From NCBI GenBank assembly GCA_016841125.1, contig JAENZU010000167.1:1-7298 (forward strand): 7,298 nt of DNA. Direction: 5' to 3'. The notes below the pieces were generated by a model that was given only the letters and a program-made list of their open reading frames with translations, did not search any database and was not told where the DNA came from. This stretch comes from Melioribacter sp. (GTDB lineage: Bacteria; Bacteroidota; Ignavibacteria; Ignavibacteriales; Melioribacteraceae). The stretch's first letter is position 1. Every line of letters starts with the position of its first letter. Shown piece after piece: positions 5,860 through 7,298 of the stretch. Position numbers and translations under genes: made by a program.

Positions 5860-7298
5860 TTATTTTAAGAGTAACATTTTTTTTGCGATCACATTCCGGT
5901 CGAATTCTATTGTATACAAATAAACACCGCTGGCAAGTCCCGAGGCATTAAATAGCCTTCTGTGAAATCCTTTTGTTAAAGGTTCGCTCAGCAGCGTTTC
6001 AACCCGCTGACCTAAAATATTATAAATTTTCAGTTTTACAAATCCGTCTGCCGGAATTGAAAATGAAATTGTTGTAGATGGATTAAATGGATTCGGATAA
6101 TTTTGTTCAAGTCTAAAATCAACCGGGTTAAATCCGTTATTGGAAATTCCCGTAATGAAACTTGAGGAAGCAGTGAAGGAATATTTGTCTTCTGCCGTTA
6201 AAGGTCTGCGTGTAAAAAGATAAACGGTGTCTCCTGCTGCCGGCATTACAATGCTTCCGCCGGGCAATGCCGGATTAACTGTCGCATGAAATCTCGGGAA
6301 TGTCGGATTATATTGAAGCGGCGTAAGCAATGTGATCTTTTCGCCGGGATCCCACCTGTCATTTTTAGTTGGATTGTTTTCAACAATGAACATTTCCATC
6401 GGTTCGTCGTCTGTAATATTCCATGTATAAAATGGGCATATAACTGTTTTCTGTCCCGTCAATCCGTAGGCGGTATCAAGCGGAGAGGCATAAGCACCGC
6501 CGGCAAGAGTATCACTGCTGCCAAAAACAATTTTTGCATCAATCGGCGCAAGATGAACACTGCCGGATGCATTTTCCACTTTCATCAAAATGTTTGTGCC
6601 CGAATTATTAACGAAATAAGAATTATCAACATCCAATTCAAATTCGAACTCTGGTACAATCTCTAATTTTACTCCGTCAAATTCAGGCGTGATATAAAAC
6701 CCGCCTCCTTCCCGCAGAATTGGAAAGTTTGTTATTACGTCCGAACCGGTTGTAATATTTTTCACATTAGCAAAAACATCTTCATCATTCGGAAGTTCAA
6801 AAGAAACCTCGTAATCATTTCCGGTTACTGTAGTTGAATCAACAACGTAAACATGAATGCGGGTTGTTGATAATCCGGTTGTGTGACTGTAAGTTGAAGG
6901 AATAATTGAACCCTGCGGCGCCAATGGAATAATACGTTTTGCGGTAATCTCATAATCAAGATTAGAATTCCAACCAGACCAAACCGCAACAAGCTCATCA
7001 GTGCCGTAAGTAATAAAATCGGGCTCCCATTGATATCCTTCAACAACATCATTTATTTGAGTTTCAAAACTTATTTTTTCCATATTGGAATTATACGTCT
7101 GCACATAAACCCCTTCACGGCTTCCATCTGTCTGCCAGCTCGACCAAACAACAGCAAAACCACCATCGGAAAATTTGCGTATCCTCGGCAGCCACTGGTA
7201 AAATGTGGTTGTTCGATTAACTAAAATTTCGCTGCCGGTTTTGTTTCCTGCTGCATCAAACTTCTGCATATAAATTCCGCCGTCGTAACCGTCCTGTT
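5860..7298 (-). CDS. Exported repeat protein with T9SS C-terminal sorting domain (N-terminus beyond the window)
   Basis: The frame is open to the right edge, reading upstream of the ATG at 7269 as DGYDGGIYMQK, so that ATG is internal and the true start is outside. The visible 478 residues begin with at least two copies of a roughly 55-residue repeat: GIYMQKFDAAGNK ... YQWLPRI ... DGGFAVVWSSWQTDG, then GVYVQTYNSN ... YQWEPDF ... ELVAVWSGWNSN. Such repeats build beta-propeller-like or extended surface domains. A long beta-rich, Ser/Thr/Asn-rich middle of unknown function follows. The last 81 residues (coding 6105-5863) are a typical type IX secretion sorting domain: QNYPNPFNPSTTISFSIP, KIYNILGQRVETLL, SGLASGVYLYTIEF and a basic end. 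It is therefore probably carried across the outer membrane and released or anchored on the surface. No enzyme motif is visible. Confidence 0.9.
   Translation of the reverse strand, partial: QDGYDGGIYMQKFDAAGNKTGSEILVNRTTTFYQWLPRIRKFSDGGFAVVWSSWQTDGSREGVYVQTYNSNMEKISFETQINDVVEGYQWEPDFITYGTDELVAVWSGWNSNLDYEITAKRIIPLAPQGSIIPSTYSHTTGLSTTRIHVYVVDSTTVTGNDYEVSFELPNDEDVFANVKNITTGSDVITNFPILREGGGFYITPEFDGVKLEIVPEFEFELDVDNSYFVNNSGTNILMKVENASGSVHLAPIDAKIVFGSSDTLAGGAYASPLDTAYGLTGQKTVICPFYTWNITDDEPMEMFIVENNPTKNDRWDPGEKITLLTPLQYNPTFPRFHATVNPALPGGSIVMPAAGDTVYLFTRRPLTAEDKYSFTASSSFITGISNNGFNPVDFRLEQNYPNPFNPSTTISFSIPADGFVKLKIYNILGQRVETLLSEPLTKGFHRRLFNASGLASGVYLYTIEFDRNVIAKKMLLLK

Noticed and set aside
6286..6666. 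Plus-strand 126-codon open frame
   Set aside because: It lies opposite the T9SS protein gene, whose frame is clearly real; the translation is Cys/Ile/His-rich and unrecognisable.

Overview
The window looks like chromosomal DNA from the Ignavibacteria/Bacteroidota-Chlorobi group. The main clue is a secreted protein on the minus strand with a textbook type IX secretion (T9SS) C-terminal sorting domain (QNYPNPFNPST ... NILGQRVETL ... SGVYLYTI). AT-rich spacers, Gly/Lys/Asn-rich proteins and scattered intergenic palindromes fit this. The assignment is inference; no rRNA or marker gene is present.

Left arm (1-918, plus strand): the 3' part of an L-asparaginase gene, cut by the window edge, overlaps by ATGA a gene for a small membrane protein with a zinc-metallopeptidase-like HEGGH motif. 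The two are probably translationally coupled.

Convergent junction (919-1940): about 1 kb with no intact gene. It holds a decayed DUF559-type endonuclease gene (minus strand) with an in-frame TGA and an apparent internal deletion. Imperfect 62-63 bp direct repeats lie on either side of it. Three further palindromic elements follow (1431-1483, 1571-1609, 1635-1685), each unlike the others. A weak trace of a second decayed reading frame lies on the plus strand (1718-1939).

Right arm (1941-7298, minus strand): five closely spaced co-oriented genes that could be one transcription unit reading right to left. In order they are a T9SS-exported repeat protein (N-terminus beyond the window), glycogen synthase GlgA, a membrane-anchored calcineurin-like metallophosphoesterase, an SDR/NAD-dependent epimerase-like protein lacking the usual Tyr-Lys catalytic pair, and a 67-residue protein ending in Gly-Gly with the layout of ThiS/MoaD-type beta-grasp sulfur carriers. 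Spacings are 11, 55, 14 and 44 bp. Only GlgA has a firm pathway (glycogen synthesis from ADP-glucose); the others do not obviously form one pathway with it.

The most interesting items are the orphan Gly-Gly beta-grasp candidate, the repeat-flanked endonuclease pseudogene with its cluster of palindromes, the HEGGH membrane protein and the catalytically atypical SDR. I see no CRISPR array, tRNA, rRNA or complete insertion sequence.
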